From positions 1 through 6,698 of the forward strand of contig SLSQ01000303.1 in assembly GCA_007130355.1 (NCBI GenBank): a DNA stretch of 6,698 nucleotides. Direction: 5' to 3'. Below, in pieces: positions 6,247-6,698 of this stretch (the first letter of the stretch is position 1; each line of letters starts with the position of its first letter). Under the pieces are notes generated by a model, which was given only the letters and a program-made list of their open reading frames with translations, did no database searches and was not told where the DNA came from. Source of the DNA: Trueperaceae bacterium. Its GTDB lineage: Bacteria > Deinococcota > Deinococci > Deinococcales > Trueperaceae. The position numbers and the translations under genes were made by a program.

Positions 6247-6698
6247 ATGCCCTCGACCCCGTCCGTGCCGTCCGTTCCGCCCCGGCCCGCCGGCATCGTG
6301 ATGATCGACGCGCACGACCTGGGCCGGCACCTCGGCTGCTACGGCCGCCGTGCCGTGCCGTCCGACGCGCTCGACGCGCTCGCCGCCGACGGCGTGCGCT
6401 TCGCGAACCACTTCTGTACCGCCCCGCAGTGCAGCCCCAGCCGCGCCGCGCTCTATACCGGCCGGCACGCGCACGACGTGGGCATGCTCGGGCTGGCCCA
6501 CCCGCCGTTCGACTGGCGCCTGCGGCCGGACGCCCGGCACCTCGCGGCCACGCTGCGCGACGCCGGTTGGCGCACGGTGCACCTCGGCGTGCAGCACCTG
6601 ACGCGCGCCGGCGACGCCCACGTCCGCGCCCTCGGCTACGACGTGCACGACGTTCCCCACGCCGAGGCGTCGGTGGTCGCCGATCGCGCCGTCGCGGA
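6247..6698 (+). CDS. Type I sulfatase, N-terminal part (cut by the window edge)
   Basis: The first 150 codons of an alkaline phosphatase/sulfatase-superfamily protein; the frame stays open to the window end. The formylglycine motif C62-S-P-S-R66, followed by AALYTGR, marks a type I sulfatase; Cys62 would be oxidised to formylglycine and attack the sulfate ester or sulfamate. The N-terminal metal segment reads IDAHDLGRHLGCYG (20-33), with His23 where the first Asp of the usual DD pair stands. The later GKWH-type motif appears as G114-V-Q-H117, keeping His but not Lys. G-M-L-G-L-A-H (79-85) and CSPSR together recall the sulfamidase (heparan N-sulfatase-like) group, a tentative similarity. There is no signal peptide, only a Pro/Ser/Val-rich start (PSTPSVPSVPP, partly a 9-bp tandem repeat at 6259-6276), so the enzyme may be cytoplasmic. 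The start at 6247 is chosen from the leaderless promoter; Met19 (6301) would cut into the metal motif. Confidence 0.83.
   Translation, partial: MPSTPSVPSVPPRPAGIVMIDAHDLGRHLGCYGRRAVPSDALDALAADGVRFANHFCTAPQCSPSRAALYTGRHAHDVGMLGLAHPPFDWRLRPDARHLAATLRDAGWRTVHLGVQHLTRAGDAHVRALGYDVHDVPHAEASVVADRAVA

Noticed and set aside
6202..6660. Minus-strand open frame antisense to the sulfatase
   Set aside because: It covers the sulfatase CSPSR region and the divergent promoter, and has no recognisable domain or start signal.
6247..6698. Choline sulfatase (BetC), which would form a choline-sulfate pathway with betA
   Set aside because: BetC carries a C-A-P-A-R type motif and a different N-terminus; this protein has CSPSR and the GMLGLAH segment. 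It is also in a separate transcription unit more than 4 kb from betA.

Overview
The window is uniformly very GC-rich and densely packed, with short or overlapping gene junctions. It contains no RNA gene, mobile element or CRISPR array that I can see. The coding content suggests a free-living heterotroph. Two clues bear on its identity. The solute-binding protein has a plain Sec signal peptide without a lipobox cysteine, which is more usual in diderms than in monoderm actinobacteria. Two divergent genes each have a TACGAT hexamer exactly 6 nt before the ATG, the arrangement of leaderless genes in Deinococcota and Actinobacteria. A Deinococcota (Trueperaceae-like) source fits both, but this is an inference from sequence style and not a taxonomic assignment.

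Layout. (1) 1-2089, plus strand: a hairpin, a strong ribosome binding site, an 18-codon arginine-rich leader ORF whose stop overlaps the next start (ATGA), a choline dehydrogenase (betA), and 3 nt later a small cupin. (2) 2090-2188: a convergent intergenic region with a perfect 15-bp hairpin and a second 7-bp hairpin, probably the shared terminator. (3) 2189-6205, minus strand, transcribed right to left: a DinB-superfamily protein, then a peptide-type (Dpp/Opp-like) ABC importer in the order permease B, permease C (8-nt overlap), binding protein. No ATPase gene accompanies the importer. (4) 6206-6246: a 41-bp divergent promoter region with mirror-image TACGAT boxes. (5) 6247 to the end, plus strand: the first 150 codons of a type I sulfatase with a CSPSR motif.

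How the genes work together. BetA oxidises choline towards betaine aldehyde and glycine betaine (osmoprotection or carbon/nitrogen use), and the cupin is almost certainly co-expressed with it. The importer takes up a peptide-like or other small organic solute and must borrow an ATPase from elsewhere. The sulfatase and the DinB protein share a compact divergent promoter. No function links all parts. The most unusual features are the coupled leader ORF before betA, the symmetric leaderless promoter pair, the ATPase-less importer and the atypical active-site motifs of the sulfatase.
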